NCBI GenBank assembly: GCA_964350265.1
Contig: CAYGJZ010000053.1
Span: forward strand, 1-29,220
Source of the DNA: BQJD01 sp964350265
Lineage (GTDB): Bacteria; Pseudomonadota; Gammaproteobacteria; Arenicellales; CAJQKF01
Direction: 5' to 3'
DNA: 29,220 bases
Shown piece by piece: positions 16,466 to 25,136 of the stretch. A program made the position numbers and the translations under genes. Below the pieces are notes generated by a model. That model saw only the letters and a list, made by a program, of their open reading frames with translations. It was not told where the DNA came from and searched no databases. Each line of letters opens with the position of its first letter. Within the stretch, counting starts at the first letter, position 1.

Positions 16466-18850
16466 TTGCCACTGCATCCGCTCATCCTCGCCTTTGCCGC
16501 CGGCACCATCATCGCGCCCTGGCTGCACCCCGACGCGGTCAGCCTGGCCATGCTCGGTGCGTTGCTGCCGGGCAGCGCCTGGTGCGCACGACGCGGCGAC
16601 AGGGCAGGGCGGATCGGCGCCGCGCTGCTGTGCTTCGGCATCGGCATGGCCTTCACCCTGGCCCATGCCAGCTGGTGGTTGCAGCAGCGGCTCCCCGCCG
16701 ACGAAGATGTACTGGAACGAACCATCACGGGTACCGTCGTTTCCTTCCCGCGCGAGGCGGGTGGCCTGGTTCGCGTACGCCTGCGCCTTGAACACCCGGT
16801 GCTTCCAGCACGCACGGCCACGCCCGGATTATTCTACGGCACCGTCCAGCTCAACTGTTACCGTTGCCGGCTCCGCTTCGCGCCGGGGCAGCGCTGGCGG
16901 ATCACCGCCCGGCTGCGCGGCATCCACGGACTGGCCAATCCCTACCTGTTCGACTACGAACGGTGGGCCTTCGCCCAGCGACTGGTGGCGCGGGGCAGCG
17001 TCGTGGGCACGGGCGATCACCGCCTGCTGAGCGACGATCCCCCCTGGCTCACCGCGACCCGCGTCCGCCTGGACCGCTTCCTCGACCAGGCCGGCTCCAC
17101 GGCTTCGGCCATGGCCATCCTGCGCGCGGTGGTGCTCGGCATCCGCGACGATATCGACGACGATGCCTGGCGGGTGTTCCGACGCACAGGAACCAGCCAC
17201 CTGGTGGCCATATCCGGGCTGCACGTCGGGCTCGTGTTCGGCTTCTTCCTGTTCGGCTTCAAGCTCGCCGCGCGCGGCTGTCCACCACTGCTCAGGCACC
17301 TGGCCGCGCAGCGCCTGGCGGTGGTCGCCGCGCTGCCGCCCACCGTGGTCTACGCGGCGCTGGCCGGCTTCACGTTGCCCACCCAGCGTGCCCTGGTGAT
17401 GCTTGCGGTGGCATCCCTGGCCTTCGTCGCCGGGCGCAGGGTCATCGGCTGGCCGACCTTCAACCTGGCGCTCGGCGCGGTACTGCTGCTCGACCCGCTG
17501 GCCTCGCTGTCCGCCGGGTTCTGGCTGTCCTTCGGCGCGGTCGCTGCCATCATCCTGGTGATGACGCGGCCGGTTTCGACCCGCGAACCGGAGCCGTCGT
17601 CGGTCGGTGCACGATGGTGGGCCGCTCTGCGACGCCTGCTGGCCGGCTGGGTGCGGGTGCAACTGGCGGTATCGCTGGTGGTGCTGCCGTTGTCGGTGGC
17701 CTTCTTCGGCGATCTGCCGCTGCTGTCGCCGCTGGTCAACCTGGTCGCCATCCCCTGGTTCAGCATCGCGGTGGTGCCGCCGGCGATGCTCGGGGTGCTG
17801 GCCTGGATGACCGGTGCCGAGACGGCGTCGGCGTCGCTGCTCGGGCTGGCGACCTGGTCGACCACGACCATGACCCAGGCGCTGGCCGGGCTGGCCGCGC
17901 TGCCCTTCGCCGCGCTGCGCTGCGACCCGGTGGACCTGGCGCGCGTGCTGCTGCTCCTGGTCGTGGTGGTGGCCTGCATGCCCGGGTACCGTCGTTGTCG
18001 ACCGCTGGCAGCCGCTGCGCTGGCCCTGTGGCTGGCCGTGTCCCATCCCCGGGTCGCGGAGGGCGAGTTCACCGTCGTCGTGCTCGACGTGGGGCAGGGG
18101 CTGGCGGTGGTGGTGCGCACCCGTGCCCACGTGCTGGTCTTCGATACCGGGGTACGCTACGGCAGCGGCTTCGACATGGGCGCGGTGGTGGTGGCGCCCT
18201 ACCTGTCGCGGACCGGCGTGGAGCAGTTGCACACGCTGGTGATCAGCCACGGCGACCGTGACCATGCCGGCGGGCGCAATGCCGTCGCCGCCACCTTTCC
18301 GCCGGCGGTCGCCTATGCCAGCGAGGCCGGTCGGCAGGGCCCGGATCGTGCCTGCGTGGATGGCGGCCACTGGGCCGTGGATGGTGTCGTCTTCCGCTTC
18401 CTCGCGCCCACCGACATCTCCCGTCGACGGCACAACGACCGTTCCTGCGTGCTCAGCGTGCGCTCTCGTTTTGGCCATGCACTGCTGCCGGGGGACGTGG
18501 AGGCGGCGGGCGAGGCCAGCCTGGTGCGGCGGCATGCCGACACGCTGGCGGCCGACCTGCTGGTGGTGGCGCACCATGGCAGTGCAAGTTCCACCACGCC
18601 GGCCTTCCTGGCCGCCGTCTCGCCCCGGCTTGCCGTGGTATCCCGCGGACTCCACAACCCCCACGGCCATCCCCACGCGGACGTCGTCGGGCGTCTCGAC
18701 GAGGCCGGCGTTCGCCTCCTGGACACCGCGCGTGACGGCGCCGTGCAGGTGCACTTCGATGCCGACGGCGTCCGCGTGGCGACCCGCCGGGGTGAATACC
18801 AGCCGCCGTGGGCATCCGGCGCGGGACGCATGGACCACGGCCCGGGCTAG
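16466..18850 (+). CDS. comEC: DNA internalization-related competence protein ComEC/Rec2
   Basis: A 794-residue polytopic membrane protein (about 750 in E. coli YcaI). The N-terminal helices are followed by an OB-fold-like DUF4131 part (about 70-150). The competence domain comes next (LVAISGLHVGLVFGFFLFGF at about 245-264, with many helices to about 530). The C-terminal metallo-beta-lactamase-like domain has SHGDRDHAGG (His595, His600) and AHHGSASSTTPAFL. It forms the channel for single-stranded DNA uptake, and the C-terminal domain may degrade the other strand. The start is uncertain: TTG 16466 lies only one base after GGGAGG (16459-16464), whereas CTG 16472 has better spacing. Confidence 0.92.
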   Translation: MPLHPLILAFAAGTIIAPWLHPDAVSLAMLGALLPGSAWCARRGDRAGRIGAALLCFGIGMAFTLAHASWWLQQRLPADEDVLERTITGTVVSFPREAGGLVRVRLRLEHPVLPARTATPGLFYGTVQLNCYRCRLRFAPGQRWRITARLRGIHGLANPYLFDYERWAFAQRLVARGSVVGTGDHRLLSDDPPWLTATRVRLDRFLDQAGSTASAMAILRAVVLGIRDDIDDDAWRVFRRTGTSHLVAISGLHVGLVFGFFLFGFKLAARGCPPLLRHLAAQRLAVVAALPPTVVYAALAGFTLPTQRALVMLAVASLAFVAGRRVIGWPTFNLALGAVLLLDPLASLSAGFWLSFGAVAAIILVMTRPVSTREPEPSSVGARWWAALRRLLAGWVRVQLAVSLVVLPLSVAFFGDLPLLSPLVNLVAIPWFSIAVVPPAMLGVLAWMTGAETASASLLGLATWSTTTMTQALAGLAALPFAALRCDPVDLARVLLLLVVVVACMPGYRRCRPLAAAALALWLAVSHPRVAEGEFTVVVLDVGQGLAVVVRTRAHVLVFDTGVRYGSGFDMGAVVVAPYLSRTGVEQLHTLVISHGDRDHAGGRNAVAATFPPAVAYASEAGRQGPDRACVDGGHWAVDGVVFRFLAPTDISRRRHNDRSCVLSVRSRFGHALLPGDVEAAGEASLVRRHADTLAADLLVVAHHGSASSTTPAFLAAVSPRLAVVSRGLHNPHGHPHADVVGRLDEAGVRLLDTARDGAVQVHFDADGVRVATRRGEYQPPWASGAGRMDHGPG

Positions 18851-18873
18851 CGGATTCAGCGGGCAACTGATGC

Positions 18874-18879
18874 TAAAAT
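18874..18879 (+). promoter_or_regulatory. Possible -10 element upstream of exbB
   Basis: TAAAAT stands about 90 bases before the exbB start in the 118-base gap after comEC. No convincing -35 is seen 16-18 bases upstream. Confidence 0.3.
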
Positions 18880-18968
18880 CGCCCCTTTCGCGACCCCGTC
18901 GGGGCGCAGCGGGGCGCGCCGGCGTCCACCGATTCCAAGCAACCCAACAAACTCCTCGGTCTGGCAAC

Positions 18969-19580
18969 GTGTTCGAACTCATTCAATCCGGCGGCCTGCT
19001 GGTGTGGCTGATCATCCTGTGCTCGGTGATCTCCGTGGCCATCGTGATCGAGCGCACCTGGACCCTCAAGCGCAGCGCGGTGACGCCCTTCGGCCTCATG
19101 GACCAGGTCGAGAAACTGCTCGACGAAGAGGAACTCGACCCCGCCAAGGTGGCAGAGATCCGTCGAAGTTCGCCGCTGGGTCGCATCCTCGCCGCCGGCA
19201 TGGTCAACATCGAGCAGCACCGGGTGGTGATGAAGGAGGCCATCGAGGAAGCCGGTCGCCACGTCATCCACGAACTGGAGCGCTATCTCAACACCCTCGG
19301 CACCATCGCGGTGATCACGCCGCTGCTCGGCCTGCTCGGCACGGTCATCGGCATGATCGACGTGTTCGCCGCCATCACCACCGCCGGGGTCGGCAACCCG
19401 ACGGTGCTGGCCGGCGGCATCTCCAAGGCCCTGATCACCACCGCCGCCGGACTCAGCGTGGGCATCCCCAGCCTGATGTTCCATCGCTACTTCCGCGGCC
19501 GTGTCGAGGAGCTGGCGGTGGACATGGAGCAGGACGCGCTGCGCTTCCTCGAGTTCGTGCACGGCGAGCGCGAAGCGTGA
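18969..19580 (+). CDS. exbB: ExbB/TolQ/MotA-family proton channel protein
   Basis: A 203-residue inner-membrane protein starting at GTG (read MFELIQSGGLLVWLIILCSV). The first membrane helix lies at about 10-28. A cytoplasmic part contains DEEELDPAKVAEIRRSSPLG. Two helices follow with the family pattern LNTLGTIAVITPLLGLLGTV and GGISKALITTAAGLSVGIPS. With ExbD it forms a proton-driven motor that energises outer-membrane processes. In this neighbourhood, ahead of msbA and lpxK, the client is unknown; no TonB gene is present. The GTG start of exbD overlaps its stop. Confidence 0.88.
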   Translation: MFELIQSGGLLVWLIILCSVISVAIVIERTWTLKRSAVTPFGLMDQVEKLLDEEELDPAKVAEIRRSSPLGRILAAGMVNIEQHRVVMKEAIEEAGRHVIHELERYLNTLGTIAVITPLLGLLGTVIGMIDVFAAITTAGVGNPTVLAGGISKALITTAAGLSVGIPSLMFHRYFRGRVEELAVDMEQDALRFLEFVHGEREA

Positions 19581-20014
19581 AGTTCCACCAGTCGCGGGAC
19601 GAGGACCTGTCGATCAACCTGACGCCGTTGATCGACGTGGTCTTCCTGCTGCTGATCTTCTTCATGGTCTCGACCACCTTCAACCGCGAGAGCCAGCTGA
19701 CCATCCGCCTGCCCGAGGCCAGCGTCGAACCGGTGGTGGCGGAAGACGTGTCCCTGCTCGAGATCCAGGTGTCGCAGTCCGGCCAGTTCGCCGTTCGCGG
19801 GCCGGGGGAGGAGACCGCGCGCAGCCTGATCAACGCCGACGAAGACACGCTGCTCCGCGCCCTCGGCGAAACGCCGGGCGTGGAGACGGACACGGTGGTG
19901 GTGATCCGTGCCGACCGACGCACTCCGCACGAACTGGTGGTCCGCGCCATGGACACCGCGCGCCGCCTCGATCTTCGCCGCGTCACCTTCGCCACGATCA
20001 ACACGCCCGACTAG
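19577..20014 (+). CDS. exbD: ExbD/TolR-family protein
   Basis: A 145-residue protein starting at GTG in a GTGA overlap with exbB. A short cytoplasmic N-terminus carries LSINLTPLIDVVFLLLIFFM, the single membrane helix with the proton-carrying aspartate in PLIDVVF (Asp19). A periplasmic domain of about 105 residues follows. It partners ExbB. The gene arrangement comEC-exbB-exbD-(msbA)-lpxK-kdsB matches the order I recall from Pseudomonas and relatives. Confidence 0.88.
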   Translation: MKFHQSRDEDLSINLTPLIDVVFLLLIFFMVSTTFNRESQLTIRLPEASVEPVVAEDVSLLEIQVSQSGQFAVRGPGEETARSLINADEDTLLRALGETPGVETDTVVVIRADRRTPHELVVRAMDTARRLDLRRVTFATINTPD

Positions 20015-20022
20015 GCACTCCG

Positions 20023-21780
20023 TTGGCCGCCAAGCACACGACGCCGGCACCGGCGCCGATCAAGACCGGGAACATCTACCGGCGCCTGCTCACCTATGCC
20101 TGGCCCTATCGCTGGATCTTCCTGCTCGGCATCCTCGGCATGTTCGTCGGCGGCGCTTCGGAAGCCAGCTTCGCGGCGCTGCTCAAGCCGATCATGGACG
20201 AGGGCTTCGTCAACCGCGACCAGGACATCATCCGCATGACACCGTTCCTGCTGGTGGCGGTGTTCGTGATCCGCGGCGTGGCCGGCTTCGTCGATGGCTA
20301 CTGCGTGCAGTGGGTGGGACGCAAGGTGATCTTCGACCTGCGCGCCGAGATGTTCCAGCGCATGATCCGCCTGCCCATGGTGCACTTCGATCACCATGCC
20401 ACGTCCGAGCTGGTATCGAAGCTGATCTTCGACGTCGAACAGGTTGCCCAGGCCTCGACCACCGCGGTCCGGATCTTCTTCAAGGACAGTTTCACCGCCA
20501 TCATCCTGCTCGCCTGGCTGACCTGGCTGAGCTGGGAACTGACCCTGGTCTTCCTCGCCGTGGCGCCGCTGATCGCCTTCCTGGTCAACAAGCTGAGCAA
20601 GCGCTTCCGCTACACCAGCACCCGCATCCAGGACAGCATGGGCGAGATCACCCATGCCGCCAAGGAAGCCTTCCAGGGCCACCAGGTGGTCAAGGTCTTC
20701 GACGGCTACCGCCGCGAGGAACGGCTGTTCGACAAGGTCAACCGCGGCAACCGCCGCTTCGCCATGCGCAAGGCGGTGGTGTCCGCCGCCAGCGTGCCGG
20801 TGATCATGTTCGTCGCCGGCATCGCGGTGGCGGTGATCATCTTCTTCGCCATGGGCGGCGGGGGCGGCGAGATTGTCTCCCCGGGCACCTTCGTCTCCTA
20901 CCTCGGCGCGGTCATGCTGCTGCAGGCGCCGATCAAGCGACTGGCCAAGGTCAACGAGATCATCCAGACCGGCGTGGCGGCGGCGGAAAGCATCTTCCAC
21001 GTCATCGACCTCGCCGTGGAATCGGCCGGGGGCAGGCTGGAGCCGACCACGCTGAAGGGCGACATCCGCTTCGATCATGTCACCTTCCGCTATGCCGAGG
21101 ACACGCCGCCGGTGCTGGACGACTTCGACCTGCACGTGCCGGCCGGCAAGACCGTCGCCCTGGTCGGCTCGTCGGGCAGCGGCAAGTCCACCGTCATCTC
21201 CCTGCTGCTGGCCTTCTACCATGCCGACCAGGGCGTCATCCGCGTGGACGGCGAGCCGCTGGCCGACTACCGTACGCGGGCACTGCGCCGCAACGTGGCG
21301 ATGGTCACCCAGAACAACTTCCTGTTCGACGGCAGCATCGCCGACAACATCGCCTACGGCGACGAGTCTCCCGACCGTGAACGCATCGAGCTGGCCGCGC
21401 GCACCGCCCGTGTCGACCAGTTCGCCGGGCGCATGGAGCGCGGTCTCGACAGCGGCGTCGGCGAGCAGGGTGGACGACTGTCCGGTGGCCAGAAGCAGCG
21501 CGTGGTCATTGCCCGCGCCCTGTACCGCCGCGCCCCGATCCTGGTGCTCGACGAGGCCACCTCGGCGCTGGACAACACCTCCGAGCAGCTGGTGCGCGAG
21601 GCCATCGACGAGCTGTCCGGCGAGCGCACCATCATCGTCATCGCCCACCGCCTCTCCACCGTGGTCAACGCCGACTGCATCCACGTCATGGATGCCGGGC
21701 GCATCGTCGAGTCCGGCACGCACGCCGAGCTGATGCAGCGCGGCGGTGCCTACAGCCGGCTGTACCGGCAACAGGCCTGA
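20023..21780 (+). CDS. msbA: Lipid A export ATP-binding/permease protein MsbA
   Basis: A 585-residue ABC half-transporter (582 in E. coli). A six-helix membrane domain spans about residues 20-320. The ATPase domain has Walker A LVGSSGSGKST (about 382-392), Q-loop MVTQNNFLFDGSI, signature LSGGQKQR, Walker B ILVLDEATSALD and switch histidine in AHRLST. It flips core-lipid A across the inner membrane. The placement directly before lpxK supports the MsbA call over a generic multidrug exporter. The start is taken as TTG 20023, eight bases after exbD, because no ATG or GTG exists near the family start; the ribosome binding site is weak. Confidence 0.92.
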   Translation: MAAKHTTPAPAPIKTGNIYRRLLTYAWPYRWIFLLGILGMFVGGASEASFAALLKPIMDEGFVNRDQDIIRMTPFLLVAVFVIRGVAGFVDGYCVQWVGRKVIFDLRAEMFQRMIRLPMVHFDHHATSELVSKLIFDVEQVAQASTTAVRIFFKDSFTAIILLAWLTWLSWELTLVFLAVAPLIAFLVNKLSKRFRYTSTRIQDSMGEITHAAKEAFQGHQVVKVFDGYRREERLFDKVNRGNRRFAMRKAVVSAASVPVIMFVAGIAVAVIIFFAMGGGGGEIVSPGTFVSYLGAVMLLQAPIKRLAKVNEIIQTGVAAAESIFHVIDLAVESAGGRLEPTTLKGDIRFDHVTFRYAEDTPPVLDDFDLHVPAGKTVALVGSSGSGKSTVISLLLAFYHADQGVIRVDGEPLADYRTRALRRNVAMVTQNNFLFDGSIADNIAYGDESPDRERIELAARTARVDQFAGRMERGLDSGVGEQGGRLSGGQKQRVVIARALYRRAPILVLDEATSALDNTSEQLVREAIDELSGERTIIVIAHRLSTVVNADCIHVMDAGRIVESGTHAELMQRGGAYSRLYRQQA

Positions 21781-21785
21781 CCGCC

Positions 21786-22844
21786 ATGCACGCCCGGCCG
21801 GGCGAACAAGCACGGGGCAGGGCGACGGGCGCCACCCGCCGCGACCGGCTGGCGGCCCGCCTGGAACGGGCCTGGCAGTCGATCGACGCGCTCAGCGCGG
21901 CCCTCTACCCATTGTCCTGGCTGTACCGCGCGCTGGTGGCCACGCGACGGGCCGGCTACCGCCACGGGCTGCTGTCGCGGCACCACCCGGGCACGCCGGT
22001 GGTGGTGGTGGGCAACATCACCGTCGGCGGCAGCGGCAAGACACCGTTCACGCTGTGGCTGGCGCGCTGGCTCGGCGCGCGGGGCCACCGCCCGGGCATC
22101 GTGCTGCGGGGCTACCGCGGAACCTCCGCCCACTGGCCACGACGGGTGCTGGCCGACAGTCCGGCCAGCGAGGTCGGCGACGAGGCGGTGCTGCTGGCGC
22201 GGACCAGCGGCGTCCCCGTGGTCGCCGGTCCGAACCGGGTGGAAGACTGCCGGGTACTGCTCGCCGAGCATGCCTGCGACGTCATCATCAGCGACGACGG
22301 CCTGCAGCACCTGGCCCTGGCGCGCGACTTCGAGATCGTGCTGCACGACGCGAAAGGCGAGGGCAATGGCTGGTGCCTGCCCGCCGGCCCGCTGCGCGAG
22401 CCGTTGTCGCGGCTCGGCCAGGCCGACCTGGTGGTTGCCTACGGCGATCGCGAGCGCGGTGCCTGGCCACGGGTGGAACGGGCGGCGTCGCTCAGCGACC
22501 CGGCGCGGGTCGTGCCGCTGTCGTCGTTCCAGGGTCAACGCCTGTTGCTGGTCACCGCCATCGCCCGACCGCGCCGCGTCCTCGACGCCCTCGCCGACCA
22601 CGGCCTGGCCGTCGACGCCCGCCTGTTGCCCGACCACCACCCGCTGTCCCTCGACGACATGCCCGCACAGGGCTACGACGCCATCCTTGTCACCGCCAAG
22701 GACGCGGTTAAACTACCCGCCCTGTGCGCCCTCCCGCTGTGGGTGGTGCAGCTGGAACTCGACATTGCCCCGTCCCTGGTCACCCACCTGGAACGCGAAC
22801 TGCTGCCACGACTGGCTCCATCATGGTCGACTTCGACATCGTAA
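21786..22844 (+). CDS. lpxK: Tetraacyldisaccharide 4'-kinase
   Basis: A 352-residue kinase that adds the 4'-phosphate to the lipid A disaccharide at the inner membrane. Walker A lies in VGNITVGGSGKTPF (75-88), followed by GIVLRGYRG. The catalytic stretch is ISDDGLQH (168-175). The region after 240 contains LLVTAIARPRR and LLPDHHPLS, usual in LpxK. The N-terminal 20 residues are extra and poorly conserved, so a later start is possible, but ATG 21786 sits six bases after msbA. The 3' end overlaps kdsB by 22 bases. The small YcaR gene that separates lpxK and kdsB in E. coli is absent. Confidence 0.93.
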   Translation: MHARPGEQARGRATGATRRDRLAARLERAWQSIDALSAALYPLSWLYRALVATRRAGYRHGLLSRHHPGTPVVVVGNITVGGSGKTPFTLWLARWLGARGHRPGIVLRGYRGTSAHWPRRVLADSPASEVGDEAVLLARTSGVPVVAGPNRVEDCRVLLAEHACDVIISDDGLQHLALARDFEIVLHDAKGEGNGWCLPAGPLREPLSRLGQADLVVAYGDRERGAWPRVERAASLSDPARVVPLSSFQGQRLLLVTAIARPRRVLDALADHGLAVDARLLPDHHPLSLDDMPAQGYDAILVTAKDAVKLPALCALPLWVVQLELDIAPSLVTHLERELLPRLAPSWSTSTS

Positions 22845-23593
22845 TCCCGGCGCGCTACGCGTCCACCCGGCTGCCCGGCAAGCCGCTGCGCGACGTGGCC
22901 GGCAAGACGCTGATCCAGCGCGTCTACGAATGCGCAACCTCGGCCAGCGCCAGCAACGTGATCATCGCCACCGACGATGACGCCATCGCCCGCGTCGCGG
23001 CGGAGTTCGGTGCCGAAGTGGTGATGACGTCGAAGAACCACGATTCGGGCACCGACCGGCTGGCCGAGGTGGTGGAGCGTCTTTCCCTCGCGGACGATCG
23101 CATCGTCGTCAACCTGCAGGGCGACGAGCCCCTGGTGCCCGCGCAGCTCATCCACCAGGTTGCCGAAGGGCTGGCCGGGGACGACGAGTGCCGCATCGCC
23201 ACGGTGTGCAAGGACGTTCGCCGGCAGCGGGACTACACCGATCCCTCGGTGGTCAAGGTGGTGACCAACCGTCGTGGCCATGCCCTGTATTTCTCGCGCG
23301 CACCGATACCCTGGGCACGCGGAGACGACGGGCTTTCCTCGCGCTGGCCATCGAAGCCGGCCCAGGTGCATCACCACATCGGCATGTATGCCTACCGCGC
23401 CGGCTACCTGCGCGAGTTCTCCGCGCTGGAACCCTGTGAACTGGAACGGGTGGAGAAGCTCGAGCAGTTGCGCGCGCTGTGGCATGGCGAATCCATCCGC
23501 GTGCTCAAGGCCTCTTGCCTGCCCGGGCCGGGCGTCGATACGATCTACGACCTGGAAAACGTGATCCGCATCTTCGAGCGCCAGCCACAATGA
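22823..23593 (+). CDS. kdsB: 3-deoxy-manno-octulosonate cytidylyltransferase
   Basis: A 256-residue enzyme that makes CMP-Kdo from Kdo and CTP for LPS core synthesis. It begins MVDFDIVIPARYASTRLPGK, containing the CTP-binding signature. IATDDDAIARVA, SGTDRLAEV, VVNLQGDEPLVP and HHIGMYAYRAGYLREF (about 190-205) are conserved family stretches. It starts at ATG 22823 inside the end of lpxK. The downstream phosphatase gene overlaps its stop as ATGA. Confidence 0.95.
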   Translation: MVDFDIVIPARYASTRLPGKPLRDVAGKTLIQRVYECATSASASNVIIATDDDAIARVAAEFGAEVVMTSKNHDSGTDRLAEVVERLSLADDRIVVNLQGDEPLVPAQLIHQVAEGLAGDDECRIATVCKDVRRQRDYTDPSVVKVVTNRRGHALYFSRAPIPWARGDDGLSSRWPSKPAQVHHHIGMYAYRAGYLREFSALEPCELERVEKLEQLRALWHGESIRVLKASCLPGPGVDTIYDLENVIRIFERQPQ

Positions 23594-24093
23594 CCGACCA
23601 CGCGCCAGGCGCCACCGAACACCGCGTGCTGTTCGTGTGCATGGGCAACATCTGTCGTTCCCCCACCGCCGAAGGCATCTTCCGCGCCCTGCTGGAGGAG
23701 GCCGGGCTGGCCACGCGGGTGGAGGTGGACTCGGCCGGCACCGGCGGCTGGCATGTCGGCCGTCCACCCGACGAGCGCGCACGGGACGCGGCACTGCGCC
23801 GGGGCATCGACATCAGCGGCCTGCGCGGTCGCCAGGTCTGCCTGGCCGACTTCGAGTACTACGACGACATCATCGCCATGGACCATGCCAACGTCACCGC
23901 GCTGCGCGACCTCGCCCATGCCAGCGACCACCACCGGATTCGCCTGCTGATGTCCTGCGACAGCCACTTCGAGGACGACGAGGTGCCCGACCCGTACTAT
24001 GGCGGGGCGAACGGCTTCGAGCGTGTCCTCGACATGATCGAGTCCGCCTGCGCGGGGTTGCTGGACGAGGTCAGGCGGAAGCTGGCGCGATGA
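23590..24093 (+). CDS. Low-molecular-weight protein tyrosine phosphatase
   Basis: A 167-residue member of the LMW phosphatase family. The P-loop is CMGNICRS (Cys17, Arg23, Ser24) near the N-terminus, and the catalytic acid is Asp134 in VPDPYYGG. Such enzymes dephosphorylate tyrosine (sometimes arginine) residues, often in control of surface polysaccharide export when next to a tyrosine kinase. No kinase is present here; the location between kdsB and nagZ resembles the kdsB-phosphatase pair I recall from Pseudomonas. ATG 23590 overlaps the kdsB stop, and the nagZ ATG overlaps its own stop. Confidence 0.92.
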   Translation: MTDHAPGATEHRVLFVCMGNICRSPTAEGIFRALLEEAGLATRVEVDSAGTGGWHVGRPPDERARDAALRRGIDISGLRGRQVCLADFEYYDDIIAMDHANVTALRDLAHASDHHRIRLLMSCDSHFEDDEVPDPYYGGANGFERVLDMIESACAGLLDEVRRKLAR

Positions 24094-25115
24094 CGTCTTC
24101 GCATCGTTTCACGCCCGAGGCCGGCCCGGTGGTGGCCGACCTGGTCGGCAGCCGTGTCTCGCCGAAGGAACATGCGCTGCTGCGCCATCCCGCCCTCGGC
24201 GGCATCATCCTGTTCACGCGCAACTACGAGCACCCCGGCCAGCTTCGCGACCTCTGCGCGGAGATTCGTGACGTGGCCGGTCGACCGTTGCTGCTCTCGG
24301 TGGACCAGGAAGGCGGCCGGGTGCAGCGGTTTCGACCGGGATTCACCGCCCTGCCGCCGCCGGCGTGGTTCGGCGCCGGCTTCGAGCGCGACCCCGACGC
24401 GGCACTGGCCAATGCCCGCGAAGCGGCCATGACCATGGCCTTCGAACTGCGCAGGCTGGGTGTCGACCTCAGCTACATGCCGCTGGCGGATCTCGACCTC
24501 GGCCTGTGCGCGGTCATCGGCGACCGCGCCTTCCACCGCGACCCGGTGGTGGTACATGCCCTGGCCCGGGCCTGGCGCCAGGGCATGCGCGACGCCGGCA
24601 TGGCCTCGGTGGCCAAGCACTTTCCCGGACATGGCGGGGTAACCGGCGATTCCCACCTGGAACTGCCCGTGGATGATCGGGAACTGGCCGCGATCGAGGC
24701 CGAGGACCTGCAGCCTTTCCGGCAACTGGTGACCGACGGCGTGGAGGCGGTGATGACCGCCCACGTGCGCTTCCCGAAGGTGGACCAGGCACCGCCGACC
24801 TTCTCCCGCACCTGGCTGAACGACGTGCTGCGCGGTCGGCTGGGCTTTGACGGCATCATCTTCAGCGACGACCTGAGCATGGCCGCGGCGCAGGTGGCCG
24901 GCGACCCGGCCGGGCGGGCGAGGGCGGCCCTGGCTGCCGGCTGTGACGCCCTGCTGGTGTGCAACGATCCCGATGCCGCGCACCGGGTACTCGACGCGGT
25001 GGAACCGGAAGACGCCCGCCGGCCGCTGTCGTCCCTGCTCGGCGGCCCGCTTGACGATGGCCTCGCCGAGCGGGTCGCGCGATTCGCCCCGGTGCTGGCG
25101 AAGGCGGTGGCCTAG
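24090..25115 (+). CDS. nagZ: Beta-N-acetylhexosaminidase NagZ (peptidoglycan recycling)
   Basis: A 341-residue family 3 glycosidase, the usual length. It contains LSVDQEGGRVQRF (69-81), the family hallmark KHFPGHGGVTGDSH (176-189) with the catalytic His/Asp pair, and the nucleophile region IIFSDDLSM (257-264). It removes N-acetylglucosamine from anhydro-muropeptides in the cytoplasm, the recycling step that also shapes AmpC induction in some species. It has no signal peptide, in line with a cytoplasmic enzyme. The ATG overlaps the preceding stop, so it is probably the last gene of the exbB-to-nagZ unit. Confidence 0.95.
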   Translation: MTSSHRFTPEAGPVVADLVGSRVSPKEHALLRHPALGGIILFTRNYEHPGQLRDLCAEIRDVAGRPLLLSVDQEGGRVQRFRPGFTALPPPAWFGAGFERDPDAALANAREAAMTMAFELRRLGVDLSYMPLADLDLGLCAVIGDRAFHRDPVVVHALARAWRQGMRDAGMASVAKHFPGHGGVTGDSHLELPVDDRELAAIEAEDLQPFRQLVTDGVEAVMTAHVRFPKVDQAPPTFSRTWLNDVLRGRLGFDGIIFSDDLSMAAAQVAGDPAGRARAALAAGCDALLVCNDPDAAHRVLDAVEPEDARRPLSSLLGGPLDDGLAERVARFAPVLAKAVA

Positions 25116-25118
25116 ACC

Positions 25119-25136
25119 GCGCCGACTAGTCGGCGC
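25119..25136. terminator. 18-bp perfect palindrome between convergent nagZ and efp
   Basis: GCGCCGACTAGTCGGCGC reads the same on both strands. The efp stop codon (CTA at 25126-25128 on the plus strand) lies in its centre, and nagZ ends four bases before it. A symmetric hairpin here could end transcription from both sides, although no T run follows on either strand. Confidence 0.4.

Noticed and set aside
16829..18982. A 700-codon minus-strand frame opposite comEC
   Set aside because: Low-complexity His/Gln/Arg/Gly-rich product without domains, fully covered by the clear ComEC reading frame.
20011..21813. A 600-codon minus-strand frame opposite msbA
   Set aside because: It is antisense to a well-conserved ABC transporter and has no family resemblance itself.
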